A DNA stretch of 43,984 nt, from contig JAFRWW010000069.1 of assembly GCA_017441585.1 (NCBI GenBank), forward strand, positions 1-43,984, written 5' to 3'. The notes under the pieces are model-generated. The model searched no databases. It had not been told where the DNA came from and saw only the letters and a list, made by a program, of their open reading frames with translations. Made by a program: the position numbers and the translations under genes. Numbering within the stretch: position 1 is the first letter of the stretch; every line of letters begins with the position of its first letter. The stretch comes from Lachnospiraceae bacterium. Its GTDB lineage: Bacteria; Bacillota; Clostridia; Lachnospirales; Lachnospiraceae. This document shows, piece by piece, positions 16,901-25,445 of this stretch.

Positions 16901-17827
16901 CTATTTCCTCTTTGCCATATTCTCTTGTACCCTCTTATAAAGCTCCTGAGCTGCGTTGTAGCCCATCTTCTTCTGACGGTAATTAACCGCTGCGGACTCG
17001 CAGATGATAGCCAGGGAACGTCCGGGTCTTATGGGAATGCTGTGGCATACCACTTTATTTCCCAAATACTCGGTATATTCTTCTTCCATTCCGAGCCTGT
17101 CGTAATCTTTATCTTTGTCCCACTCTTCGAGGTGGATGACCAGATCTATCTCCTGGCTTTCCTTTACCGAAGACACACCGAAGAGGGATCTGACGTCCAC
17201 GATGCCGATGCCTCGAAGCTCTATAAGGTGTCTCGTGATATCAGGAGCCGAGCCGATGAGGAGTTCTTCACTTATCTTTCTGATCTCCACCACGTCATCG
17301 GAAACGAGACGGTGGCCTCTCTTTATCAGCTCCAGCGCAGCTTCGGATTTACCGATACCGCTTTCGCCTGTTATCAACACGCCTTCGCCGTATACATCCA
17401 CCAGTACTCCGTGAATGGAGATACAGGGTGCCAGTCTCTCCGTCAGCCATCTGATAAGCTCGGCGGAAAACTGGGAGGTAACCTTGGGCACCGTGAATAC
17501 GGGAACCTTTCTCTCCCTGGCGTACTGCAGGAAGATTTCATCGGGCTCCAAATCTCTGCAGTAGATAAAGCAGGGGATATCAGAGGTAATAAGCCTTCCG
17601 TATATCTCATGCCTGCGCTCTTCCGAAAGCTGCTGCATGTAGCTGTACTCCGTGAAGCCGATCTGCTGCACACGGTTGGCCTCATAATGCTCAAAATAGC
17701 CGGACAGCTGCATACCGGGACGGTTAATATCCGCCTGGGTGATCTTGATATCTTCAAGGTCTATCTCCGGCGTAACATTTTTAAGATGCATTTTTTCGAT
17801 TACTTTTTTAAGGCTTACTGAATCCAT
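16901..17827 (-). CDS. hprK: HPr kinase/phosphorylase
   Basis: HprK phosphorylates and dephosphorylates Ser46 of HPr and so controls carbon catabolite repression. The Walker A motif is GESGIGKSE (residues ~153-161), followed by SDDVVEI and the family signature RGIGIVDVRSLFG. The N-terminal domain covers roughly residues 1-130. The length of 308 is normal. AGGAGG precedes the ATG. Its stop codon abuts the outer arm of the palindromic element, and a glucokinase gene lies downstream. Confidence 0.95.
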   Translation of the reverse strand: MDSVSLKKVIEKMHLKNVTPEIDLEDIKITQADINRPGMQLSGYFEHYEANRVQQIGFTEYSYMQQLSEERRHEIYGRLITSDIPCFIYCRDLEPDEIFLQYARERKVPVFTVPKVTSQFSAELIRWLTERLAPCISIHGVLVDVYGEGVLITGESGIGKSEAALELIKRGHRLVSDDVVEIRKISEELLIGSAPDITRHLIELRGIGIVDVRSLFGVSSVKESQEIDLVIHLEEWDKDKDYDRLGMEEEYTEYLGNKVVCHSIPIRPGRSLAIICESAAVNYRQKKMGYNAAQELYKRVQENMAKRK

Positions 17828-17847
17828 TCGTTCCTCCTATATTAAAG

Positions 17848-18016
17848 ATCCTTCGCTACGCTCAGGATGACAGTAAGTATTGTTTTTCAATTCTCTCAGG
17901 ATGACAATAATAATATTTTTTGTCATTCTGAGATTTTTTGTCATTCTGAGGAACGATTTTCGTCCTAAGCGGTACCACGAAGTGGTGAATGCCTTAGGAC
18001 ATTAGTGACGAAGAAT
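17848..18016. repeat. Cluster of REP-like palindromes between uvrC and hprK
   Basis: 17848-17868 is a full copy with compensated arms ATCCT/AGGAT and core GCTACGC. Half copies follow at about 17893-17906 (CTCTCAGGATGACA) and 17920-17932 (TGTCATTCTGAGA). A long version occupies 17943-18016: arms ATTCT/AGAAT with inner GA on each side, enclosing the stem GTCCTAAG/CTTAGGAC and the hairpin ACCAC-GAA-GTGGT. The last codons and stop of uvrC lie inside this long version. Confidence 0.8.
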
Positions 18017-20105
18017 CTTCCTCATGAAAAAAGGTGTACACACTGCCGGCGCTTTTTGCATCCATACTCTCCGTGTTTTCCAGTTCCTCAAGCGTCGCCG
18101 CCTGTATCCCTTCCACAGAGCCGAAGCGCCGAAGCAGCGCCATCTTGCGTCTTTGTCCTATTCCTTCTATATCGTCCAGCACGGATTTTATCTGGCCTCT
18201 GGACCGCAGCGACCTGTGATACTCTATGGCAAATCTGTGGGCCTCGTCCTGCACTCTGGTTATCAGCTTAAACCCTTCTGACCGGGTGTCTATGGGGAGC
18301 TCTTTATCATTGTAATAAAGACCTCTGGTCCGATGATGATCATCCTTTACCATACCGCACACGGGGATGTGTATATCCAGTTCATCCAGAACCTTCAGGC
18401 AGGAGTGCACCTGTCCCTTGCCGCCGTCCATCATGATGAGATCCGGCAGATTGGTGAAGCTGCCGTATTTGAAATCTTCCCTGGAAATCTCATAATCCGC
18501 TTTTATCTCCGGATTTCCATCTGTTTTCAGGCTTTCTTCCTTAGATGGATTCTTTTCCCGATCACCGGGCGACATATCCCTTTTATCATCCATCTTTGCC
18601 TTCAATGAACTCAAAATGGATACATCAGCGGATCCGGTCATCTGTTTCATCTCTTCCATGGCGTGGATGAAACGCCTTCTGATAACCTCTTCCATACTGG
18701 CGTAATCATCCGGTCCCGTGACGGTCTTTATCTTAAACCTGCGGTAATCATTCTTTTTAGGCCGTCCCGATTCAAAGACCACCATGGAACCCACAGACTC
18801 ATAACCGCTTATATTTGATATGTCAAAGGCCTCCATTCGCTTTATATTCTTGAGGCCCAATATATCCGCTATTTCAGCCACCGCACCTATGGTACGGCCC
18901 TCCTGGCGCTTTATCCTGTCCTTATCCTTGGCCAGGATCATGCGGGCGTTTTCCGCAGCCAGTTCCACCAGTTTTTCCTTTGTACCTTTGACGGGTACCC
19001 TAACGGTCACCTTAAGGCCGCGTTTTTTGGTCAGCCACTCTTCTATGAGGGCATGTTCTTCAAAATCATGCTGGGCTATTATCTCTCTGGGGACAAAAGC
19101 CGCGCTCATGTAAAACTGTTTGATGAATTCCTGGAGGATCCTGCCTTCTTCCAGAGTATCAGCCGTGACACTCTGAGATTCAACGGATTCCGGATCTTCA
19201 GCAGATCCATCTGAGTGCACATCGGAAGAACCGGTTCCTGCAGATGTCATAAAGAAATGTTCCCTACCGGTCATCCTGCCGTTTCTGATGAAGAAGACCG
19301 CGACCACGGCGTCCTCATCCATACGGCAGAGCGCCACCACATCTTTATCCTCGCCGTCGCTCCCTGAGATCTTCTGTTTCTGAGCCACGGCTTTGACGCT
19401 GCCCAAAAGTTCCTTCCACTGAGCTGCCTTCTCATATTCCATATCGGCGGAGGCCGCATACATCTGCTCTGTCACATAGGAAATCACCGGATCATAATTT
19501 CCGTTCAGAAAATCCAATGCGCCTGCCACACCCTGTGCATACTCTTCTTTGGTGCACATATCTTTGCAGGGGCCCATGCACTTGCCTATGTGATAGTTCA
19601 GGCAGCACCTTTCGGGGGCATTGTCGGGAAGTGAGTATCTGCAGTCTCTCAGCTTATATATTTTTGATATGAAATCTATGGTTTCCTTTACCGCAAAGGA
19701 GCTGGTATAGGGACCGTAATACTTTGCCTTATCCTTTTTCATCTTCCTGGCAAAGATGAGGGACGGATAGGGGTCCTGCACATTCACCTTGATGTATGGG
19801 TAGGACTTATCGTCCTTTAGCATGGTGTTGTACTTGGGCCGGTGTTCCTTGATCAGGTTACATTCCAGGACCAGGGCTTCCAGTTCCGAATCGGTCACTA
19901 TGTATTCGAAGTAATCGATCCGCTTCACCATCTCGGTGATCTTCGGTGATTTCTTAGTGCTTTCACGGAAATAGGAGCGGACTCTGTTTTTGAGGATGAT
20001 AGCCTTGCCGACGTAAATTATATTGTCATGCTTATCGTGCATGATGTATACGCCGGGCTTATCGGGCAGCTTTTTCAATTCTTCCTGTATGTCAAAGTCC
20101 TGCAT
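17994..20105 (-). CDS. uvrC: Excinuclease ABC subunit C
   Basis: UvrC makes both incisions in nucleotide excision repair. Domains in order: GIY-YIG nuclease (PGVYIMHDKHDNIIYVGKA, residues ~14-32), a Cys-rich segment with CCLNYHIGKCMGPC, a UVR motif (MEYEKAAQWKELL, ~222-234), the RNase H-like C-terminal nuclease (DISNISGYESVGSMVVFE), and tandem HhH motifs (IEGIGQRRKMALLRRFG). Two hydrophilic insertions, about 35 residues (near 285-320) and about 50 residues (near 490-540), make it 703 residues, well above the ~600 usual. Its last ~9 codons, encoding roughly HEEDSSSLMS, come from a REP-like palindrome. Confidence 0.94.
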   Translation of the reverse strand: MQDFDIQEELKKLPDKPGVYIMHDKHDNIIYVGKAIILKNRVRSYFRESTKKSPKITEMVKRIDYFEYIVTDSELEALVLECNLIKEHRPKYNTMLKDDKSYPYIKVNVQDPYPSLIFARKMKKDKAKYYGPYTSSFAVKETIDFISKIYKLRDCRYSLPDNAPERCCLNYHIGKCMGPCKDMCTKEEYAQGVAGALDFLNGNYDPVISYVTEQMYAASADMEYEKAAQWKELLGSVKAVAQKQKISGSDGEDKDVVALCRMDEDAVVAVFFIRNGRMTGREHFFMTSAGTGSSDVHSDGSAEDPESVESQSVTADTLEEGRILQEFIKQFYMSAAFVPREIIAQHDFEEHALIEEWLTKKRGLKVTVRVPVKGTKEKLVELAAENARMILAKDKDRIKRQEGRTIGAVAEIADILGLKNIKRMEAFDISNISGYESVGSMVVFESGRPKKNDYRRFKIKTVTGPDDYASMEEVIRRRFIHAMEEMKQMTGSADVSILSSLKAKMDDKRDMSPGDREKNPSKEESLKTDGNPEIKADYEISREDFKYGSFTNLPDLIMMDGGKGQVHSCLKVLDELDIHIPVCGMVKDDHHRTRGLYYNDKELPIDTRSEGFKLITRVQDEAHRFAIEYHRSLRSRGQIKSVLDDIEGIGQRRKMALLRRFGSVEGIQAATLEELENTESMDAKSAGSVYTFFHEEDSSSLMS

Positions 20106-20137
20106 TTTTCACGTTTCATCTATTTTTTCTTTTACTC

Positions 20138-20226
20138 ATACGGACGAATACGTACTTTTTTTATCTGGTCCGTATTGATTTTTTTGCGATACGGACTAAT
20201 CAGCAATTATCGCATTTCATCCGTAT
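20138..20226. repeat. Two tandem ATACGGAC hairpins between ftsH and uvrC
   Basis: ATACGGAC (20138-20145) pairs with GTCCGTAT (20168-20175), and ATACGGAC (20189-20196) pairs with ATCCGTAT (20219-20226). Two hairpins of equal 38-nt length lie 13 nt apart, just after the ftsH stop. Function is unknown; they may terminate or stabilise transcripts, or be a protein-binding array. Confidence 0.75.
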
Positions 20227-20230
20227 AGTT

Positions 20231-21772
20231 TTATACGATCACTTCAAAATTCGACTTTTTCTTCTCACCGCTGTCTTCAGAGGAGTCCGACGAATCACCG
20301 TCATCAGATGAACCGGATGAATCAGATGAATCGGATGAGCCTAATGAACCGGATGAACCTGAAGAGCCTGAAGATCCATCGTCGTCCGAATCAGTATGAT
20401 CTGAATTTTCCCTCAGATCAAAAATGCCGGATGACCCTGAAGAGCCTGAAGAAGAACCATCAGAACCCGAAGATTTACCGTTATTGCCTGAATCATCGGA
20501 ATCATCGGAATCGTCATCATCGGCCGGATCGGAAGACTTCTTATAATCCTCACCGTAATACTCCCGGAATATCTTCATGAATTCCTTGCCGGTGATGGTC
20601 TCCTTCTCCAAAAGATGGGCTGCCAGCTTATCCATGAGCTCGCGGTTTTCCTTGAGAAGCTTTTTCGCCTTCTTATAAGAATCCTTGAGCATGCGCTGTA
20701 CTTCAGCGTCGATCTCGGCTTCCTTAGCTTCTGAGCATATAAGTCTGGAGGTGCGGTCGAGATACTCGCTCTCAATGGTCTCCAGCGCCACGAGTCCGAT
20801 CTTCTTGCTCATACCGTACATGGTGACCATGCGGCGGGCGATTCCGGTGGCACGCTCTATATCATTTGACGCGCCGGTAGTGACGGTATCAAATACTATC
20901 TCCTCTGCCGCGCGGCCTCCCAGGAATGAAACCAGTTCATCACGAAGCTCAGCCTCGCTCTTTAAGTATTTCTCCTCCTCGGGTATCTGCATCACATAGC
21001 CCAAAGCCCCCATGGTACGGGGTATGATGGTTATCTTCTGCACGGGCTCGGAATTCTTCTGAAGGGCCATTATGAGAGCATGTCCGATCTCATGATAGGA
21101 GACTATCTTTCTCTCCTGCTTGCTCATGATCCTGTCCTTTTTCTCCTTGCCCATGAGGACTACTTCCACTGCGTCAAAGAGATCCTTCTGGCTCACCAGT
21201 TCTCTCTTATTCTTTACCGCATTGATGGCAGCCTCATTTACCATGTTGGCAAGATCTGAACCCACGGCACCTGAGGTGGCGAGGGCGATCTCTTTAAGGT
21301 CCACGGTCTCGTCCAGCTTCACATTTTTGGAATGAACCTTGAGTGTATCCTCGCGGCCCTTAAGGTCGGGCTTCTCCACGATCACTCGTCTGTCAAAACG
21401 TCCGGGACGAAGGAGGGCCTTGTCCAGGATCTCGGGGCGGTTGGTGGCCGCCAGTATCAGAATACCCTTGGCGGAATCAAAACCGTCCATCTCGGAAAGC
21501 AGCTGATTAAGAGTCTGCTCTCTCTCGTCATTACCGCCGCCGTATCTGGTGTCACGGCTCTTACCTATGGCGTCTATCTCATCTATAAAGATTATGCAGG
21601 GCGCATTTTTCTGGGCATCCGCAAAGAGTCCGCGGACTCTGGAGGCGCCCACGCCCACAAACATTTCCACAAAATCAGAACCGGCCAGTGAGAAAAAGGG
21701 CACGTTCGCCTCGCCTGCCACGGCCTTGGCCAGGAGGGTCTTACCCGTTCCGGGAGGGCCCACTAAAGACAA
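20231..21772 (-). CDS. ftsH: FtsH protease, C-terminal portion (frameshifted gene)
   Basis: It carries most of the AAA module (Walker A GPPGTGKT, Walker [11 protein letters not shown], second region of homology around [19 protein letters not shown]) and the zinc protease motif HEIGH. It is in the -1 frame relative to the N-terminal portion, and the listed start is a TTG without a proper ribosome site. The frame would be restored by one extra T in the run at 21765-21767 (AAA on the plus strand), giving the family sequence KGCLLVGPPG. After the protease domain comes a tail of about 100 residues made almost wholly of Ser, Asp and Gly, which most FtsH proteins lack, ending KSNFEVIV. This may be a real mutation or a base-calling error. 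Confidence 0.85.
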   Translation of the reverse strand: MSLVGPPGTGKTLLAKAVAGEANVPFFSLAGSDFVEMFVGVGASRVRGLFADAQKNAPCIIFIDEIDAIGKSRDTRYGGGNDEREQTLNQLLSEMDGFDSAKGILILAATNRPEILDKALLRPGRFDRRVIVEKPDLKGREDTLKVHSKNVKLDETVDLKEIALATSGAVGSDLANMVNEAAINAVKNKRELVSQKDLFDAVEVVLMGKEKKDRIMSKQERKIVSYHEIGHALIMALQKNSEPVQKITIIPRTMGALGYVMQIPEEEKYLKSEAELRDELVSFLGGRAAEEIVFDTVTTGASNDIERATGIARRMVTMYGMSKKIGLVALETIESEYLDRTSRLICSEAKEAEIDAEVQRMLKDSYKKAKKLLKENRELMDKLAAHLLEKETITGKEFMKIFREYYGEDYKKSSDPADDDDSDDSDDSGNNGKSSGSDGSSSGSSGSSGIFDLRENSDHTDSDDDGSSGSSGSSGSLGSSDSSDSSGSSDDGDSSDSSEDSGEKKKSNFEVIV

Positions 21773-22509
21773 CCCTTGGGAAGCTTGGCGCCGATCTTTA
21801 CATACTTATCCGGATTATGAAGGAAATCCACGCACTCCTGCAGGGATTCCTTGGCCTCATCCTGACCTGCCACATCCGCAAAGGTCACGCCGGTACGGCG
21901 CTGCATGTACACCTTGGCCGTGCTTTTACCCACGCCCATGATGCCGCCTGCACTTCTGGAAAAGAAGACATTGAACACTATGAGCAATATCACAAAGGGC
22001 AGCACATACATGGCCAGCATGGACAGAATCTGCGCAAAGGTATCGGGAATGACTTCCTTAAACTCCACTCCGGCCGCCACCAGTCTCTCCGTCAGGAAAG
22101 GATCGTACACCGTACCGGTGTAATAGGTCATGCCTATGTATTCCGTCGCGGTGCTCTGGGTCAGCAACTGATTCCAATACTGGTCGATGGTTATATCGCC
22201 GTTGGTAAAACTTAAGGCCAGTTCTTCGGGAGTCTTCAGCTTTCCGCCTTCAGGGATTATGGGCTTTGGCTTGATGGTGATCTGTCTGTCATCCAGCTCT
22301 ACCTTCTCCACTTCGTTGGCACTGACCATCCTCAAAAACTCGTTATAGGAGATTTCCTTCGTGGTCTGCTCGTTTACCTTGCGCACTAAAAGCTGCATAA
22401 AGAAGAAAACTATAAGAGCCACTCCGAACATCACCAGCCAGCCTGAAAAGCGTCTTCGGTTTTTGTTATCCTTGTTATTTGGATCGTTCTGATTATTCTG
22501 GTTATCCAT
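21763..22509 (-). CDS. ftsH: FtsH protease, N-terminal portion (frameshifted gene)
   Basis: It contains two membrane segments (residues ~22-42 and ~160-182) flanking the periplasm-side FtsH extracellular domain, then the start of the AAA domain ([14 protein letters not shown]). It ends at KLPKGCL followed by TAG, exactly before the Walker A motif. FtsH is a membrane-bound ATP-dependent metalloprotease for quality control, and is normally one ~600-700 residue chain. AGGCGG precedes the ATG and TATAAT lies about 10 nt upstream of that. Without the C-terminal part the product is inactive. Confidence 0.85.
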   Translation of the reverse strand: MDNQNNQNDPNNKDNKNRRRFSGWLVMFGVALIVFFFMQLLVRKVNEQTTKEISYNEFLRMVSANEVEKVELDDRQITIKPKPIIPEGGKLKTPEELALSFTNGDITIDQYWNQLLTQSTATEYIGMTYYTGTVYDPFLTERLVAAGVEFKEVIPDTFAQILSMLAMYVLPFVILLIVFNVFFSRSAGGIMGVGKSTAKVYMQRRTGVTFADVAGQDEAKESLQECVDFLHNPDKYVKIGAKLPKGCL

Positions 22510-22582
22510 TTTTATCCGCCTGATTATAATAGTTACATATCGTACAAAATGATCCTGCGCTCAAAACAGCATAAAAGCGCTC

Positions 22583-24181
22583 TTATTTCGAATTCAATGC
22601 CGCCTCAACCAGTCCTCTGAAAAGAGGATGAGGCTTGTTGGGTCTGGACTTGAGCTCGGGATGAGCCTGGGTCGCTACAAAGAAGGGATGCGAGTTGATC
22701 TCGCACATCTCCACGATGCGTCCGTCGGGAGAGGTTCCCACCAACTGCATGCCGCCCTCGGTGAGAGCCACGCGGTAGTCATTGTTTACCTCATAACGGT
22801 GACGATGACGCTCGTTTATGTTTTCGCTTCCGTAAAGCTTGAAGGCTTTGGAATTTTTATCCAGCACGCAGGGACAGGAACCCAGGCGCAGGGTACCGCC
22901 TATGTCCTCTATGTCCGCCTGATCGGGCATGAGCGCGATCACCGGGTGAGTGGTATTGGGATCCAGCTCTATGGAATGAGCATCCTCATATCCCAGCACA
23001 TCCCTTGCATACTCGACTATAGCCAGCTGCATTCCAAGGCAAAGTCCCAGGTAAGGGATATTATTTTCGCGGGCGTATCTGATGGCGTCGATCATACCCT
23101 CTATGCCTCTGTCACCAAAGCCACCGGGAACCAGCACGCCGTCCACGCCTTTTAATATCTCGCCTACATTATCTTTTGTAACAGTCTCGGAGTCCACCCA
23201 TCTGATATTAACCGAGGTGTGTGAAGGGATGCCGCCGTGCTTTAAAGCTTCCACTACGGAAATATACGCATCATGGAGCTGAGTATACTTTCCGACCAGA
23301 GCTATCTCCACTTCGTTCTTGGGATTCTTTAAAGCTTCCACCATCTCCGTCCAGTCTGTCAGATCAGGCGTATTGTTGGAAAGCTTCAAGCTGTCGCAGA
23401 CCACATCGGCCAGATGCTCTTTTTCCATGGCAAGGGGCGCCTCATAGAGCACGTCCACGTCCAGGTTCTGGAGCACGTGGGACTTGGGAACATTACAGAA
23501 AAGCGCGATCTTATCCTTCATTCCGTTTTCCAGAGGATACTCACTGCGGCATACTATGATGTCGGGCTGGATTCCCATTCCCTGAAGCTCTTTTACGGAA
23601 GCCTGGGTGGGCTTGGTCTTCATCTCCTGAGAGGCGCGAAGATAGGGGATCAGGGTCACGTGGATAAGGATCGCATTTTCATGGCCCACCTCATGCTGGA
23701 ACTGTCTGATGGACTCCAGGAAGGGCTGGCTTTCGATATCACCCACGGTACCGCCCACTTCTATAATGGCAATGCGCATTTCATCATCAGTGAAATTACG
23801 GTAAAATCTGCTCTTTATCTCATTGGTAATGTGAGGGATAACCTGCACCGTACCTCCGCCGTAATCCCCGCGGCGCTCCTTCTGCAGGACTGACCAGTAG
23901 ATCTTTCCCGTGGTCACATTTGAATTTTTATCCAGATTCTCGTCGATGAATCTCTCATAATGTCCCAGATCCAGATCGGTTTCTGTGCCGTCTTCAGTCA
24001 CGAACACCTCACCATGCTGGATGGGGTTCATGGTGCCGGGGTCAATATTGATATAGGGATCAAATTTCTGCATGGTCACTTTGTAGCCCCTGGCTTTTAA
24101 GAGGCGGCCCAAAGATGCTGCGGTTATTCCTTTGCCCAGGCCTGAGACTACTCCGCCTGTGACGAATACGTATTTTACCAT
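22583..24181 (-). CDS. pyrG: CTP synthase
   Basis: PyrG aminates UTP to CTP with glutamine and ATP. The synthase domain begins [25 protein letters not shown] and contains CTP-site residues in the [28 protein letters not shown] region. The glutaminase domain has the nucleophile in GLCLGMQLA and the His/Glu pair near AHPELKSRP. The frame is open for 25 more codons upstream, but the ATG at 24181 follows AGGAGG and matches the family start, giving 532 residues. Two REP-like palindromes lie upstream. Confidence 0.96.
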   Translation of the reverse strand: MVKYVFVTGGVVSGLGKGITAASLGRLLKARGYKVTMQKFDPYINIDPGTMNPIQHGEVFVTEDGTETDLDLGHYERFIDENLDKNSNVTTGKIYWSVLQKERRGDYGGGTVQVIPHITNEIKSRFYRNFTDDEMRIAIIEVGGTVGDIESQPFLESIRQFQHEVGHENAILIHVTLIPYLRASQEMKTKPTQASVKELQGMGIQPDIIVCRSEYPLENGMKDKIALFCNVPKSHVLQNLDVDVLYEAPLAMEKEHLADVVCDSLKLSNNTPDLTDWTEMVEALKNPKNEVEIALVGKYTQLHDAYISVVEALKHGGIPSHTSVNIRWVDSETVTKDNVGEILKGVDGVLVPGGFGDRGIEGMIDAIRYARENNIPYLGLCLGMQLAIVEYARDVLGYEDAHSIELDPNTTHPVIALMPDQADIEDIGGTLRLGSCPCVLDKNSKAFKLYGSENINERHRHRYEVNNDYRVALTEGGMQLVGTSPDGRIVEMCEINSHPFFVATQAHPELKSRPNKPHPLFRGLVEAALNSK

Positions 24182-24221
24182 AACTCCTCCTGTATAAATC
24201 AAGCGTTCGAAACTCATTGTC

Positions 24222-24247
24222 ATTCTGAAGGCTTTAGCCTGAAGAAT
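24222..24247. repeat. REP-like palindrome, variant core
   Basis: Arms ATTCT/AGAAT, inner GA on each side, and a different perfect inner stem AGGCT/AGCCT. The GA/GA tandem mismatch is kept although the core has changed. It lies in the pyrG leader. Confidence 0.8.
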
Positions 24248-24263
24248 CTTAACCATAAAAAAG

Positions 24264-24284
24264 ATTCTTCGCTTCGCTCAGAAT
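24264..24284. repeat. REP-like palindrome, consensus form
   Basis: Arms ATTCT/AGAAT with inner TC on each side around GCTTCGC. It is identical over more than 20 bases to the copy at 12257-12277. Confidence 0.85.
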
Positions 24285-24288
24285 GACC

Positions 24289-24370
24289 ACATGGTTGATC
24301 ATTTTTTATTTCCACACAACATGGTTGATCATTTTTTTCCACACAACATGGTTGATCAATTTTTATTTCC
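24289..24370. repeat. 27-30 bp tandem repeat, three copies, containing a stop codon
   Basis: Three units share ACATGGTTGATCA, a T-rich stretch and TTTCCACACA. Read on the minus strand the first unit includes TGGAAATAA, which is Trp-Lys-stop of the nucleotidyltransferase gene. The repeats therefore arose from, or recreate, the gene's own 3' end. Confidence 0.85.
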
Positions 24371-25280
24371 AAAGGTCCTCGGGATATGTGCCGGCTGCCT
24401 TGAGAGCTTTCACCGACTCTACTACCATAGGCTTATCTTCCTTATAGGTTACGCCGAACCACTTATCCTTTGAGGAGAGTACTTCCACCGTGGCCTTTCC
24501 GCTCTTAATGAGCTCGTCCACGCTGATGGGGATGTAGCACTCGCTCTTCATGGGATTGGCGGGTACTTCTTCCTTGAGGAAACGGTTGAAGATGGTCTTT
24601 AACTCATCGATGATATCAGGGGTGAAGCCCCAGAAATTCATGGATACGATCTCGTCTCCTGTCAGGTCGATGAAGTCTGTGCCGTTCTCGGTATAGGCTG
24701 CAGCATTTCCTCTCTTTTCGATGTGGGTGCGCTCCTTGATATCGGTAAGGAAGCCTTCATCGTTCTTTATGCAGACGCCTCTGCACACATCGCCGTTGTC
24801 GGTGAGAGTGTTCCTGAGCATATAACCTACCATGGCGTACTTGCCCTTATCGCCGTCCTGTCCTTTATTCAAAAAGTCTGCGATCACCTGATAAGCTTCC
24901 CTGCCGTAGAAATCGTCTGCATTTATTACAGCAAAGGGACCGTCCAACATACCATCACAGGCCAGAAGCGCATGTGCAGTACCCCAGGGCTTAACCCTGC
25001 CTTCGGGTACGGTGAAACCTTCGGGGAGATCGTTCAGATCCTGAAAAGCGTATTCTACCTTGATGAAGGGGCTTACCTTATCGCCTATCACATCCCTGAA
25101 ATCCTGCTCATGTTCTTTTTTGATTATAAATATAACTTTCTTAAAACCTGCCTGAATGGCATCATATACGGAAAAGTCTATGATCTTATTACCCTGCTCG
25201 TCCACGGGGTCGATCTGCTTCATGCCTCCGTATCTGCTTCCCATTCCTGCTGCCAGAATTACCAGTGTTAAATCTTTCAT
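24363..25280 (-). CDS. Sugar-phosphate nucleotidyltransferase family protein
   Basis: The protein has 305 residues. The N-terminus carries the pyrophosphorylase signature LAAGMGSRYGGMKQ, and the metal/nucleotide region reads FAVINADDFYG (~residues 118-128). It belongs to the NTP_transferase superfamily, which makes NDP-sugars from sugar 1-phosphates; UDP-, CDP- and GDP-specific members share these motifs, so the substrate is not decided. GGAG precedes the ATG. It lies 33 nt downstream of the DltX-like gene, at the end of the acylation cassette, and may feed the surface glycopolymer pathway. Confidence 0.82.
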   Translation of the reverse strand: MKDLTLVILAAGMGSRYGGMKQIDPVDEQGNKIIDFSVYDAIQAGFKKVIFIIKKEHEQDFRDVIGDKVSPFIKVEYAFQDLNDLPEGFTVPEGRVKPWGTAHALLACDGMLDGPFAVINADDFYGREAYQVIADFLNKGQDGDKGKYAMVGYMLRNTLTDNGDVCRGVCIKNDEGFLTDIKERTHIEKRGNAAAYTENGTDFIDLTGDEIVSMNFWGFTPDIIDELKTIFNRFLKEEVPANPMKSECYIPISVDELIKSGKATVEVLSSKDKWFGVTYKEDKPMVVESVKALKAAGTYPEDLWK

Positions 25281-25313
25281 CTTCTTTCTCCTTTCAGTTT
25301 GTAAGATCTATCA

Positions 25314-25442
25314 TTAAAAACTTTGATACAATACGGTTACATTGGTGGCGTGGAAAATGGCAAAGAGTACTATTGCCAGTTTCAAGGCCATCCATAGTAT
25401 TTTCAATATGTCTTTAGGTTCAAATTTATCCATGTTTTCCAT
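25314..25442 (-). CDS. DltX-like 42-residue membrane microprotein
   Basis: An ATG at 25442, 3 nt after the MBOAT stop, opens a 42-codon frame. A second ATG lies three codons in. The product has a charged N-terminus (DKFEPKDILK), one hydrophobic helix (LAIVLFAIFHA), and ends VLYQSF. DltX microproteins of dlt operons have the same size, one membrane helix, and a conserved C-terminal Tyr-x-x-Phe; here Tyr-Gln-Ser-Phe is the exact end. In dlt systems that tyrosine has been proposed as the acyl acceptor between the MBOAT DltB and the final polymer. By analogy this protein relays the acyl group. It is too short for normal gene callers, and homology rests on pattern only. Confidence 0.7.
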   Translation of the reverse strand: MENMDKFEPKDILKILWMALKLAIVLFAIFHATNVTVLYQSF

Positions 25443-25445
25443 TTT

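Noticed and set aside
16694..17821. Long plus-strand open frame (375 codons) opposite hprK
   Set aside because: It lies on the antisense of a clear hprK gene, has no ribosome site and no family resemblance.
20308..20580. Plus-strand frame rich in Met-Asn-Arg repeats
   Set aside because: It is the reverse of the Ser/Asp/Gly repeat tail of FtsH, not a gene.
21763..21772. Programmed ribosomal frameshift in ftsH
   Set aside because: The needed shift is -1 and CTT-TAG offers no -1 slippery heptamer; a missing T in a short run is simpler. RF2-like CTT-stop sites shift +1, the wrong direction.
24182..24256. Longer pyrG start
   Set aside because: The extra 25 codons run through a dispersed palindrome, and AGGAGG supports the ATG at 24181.
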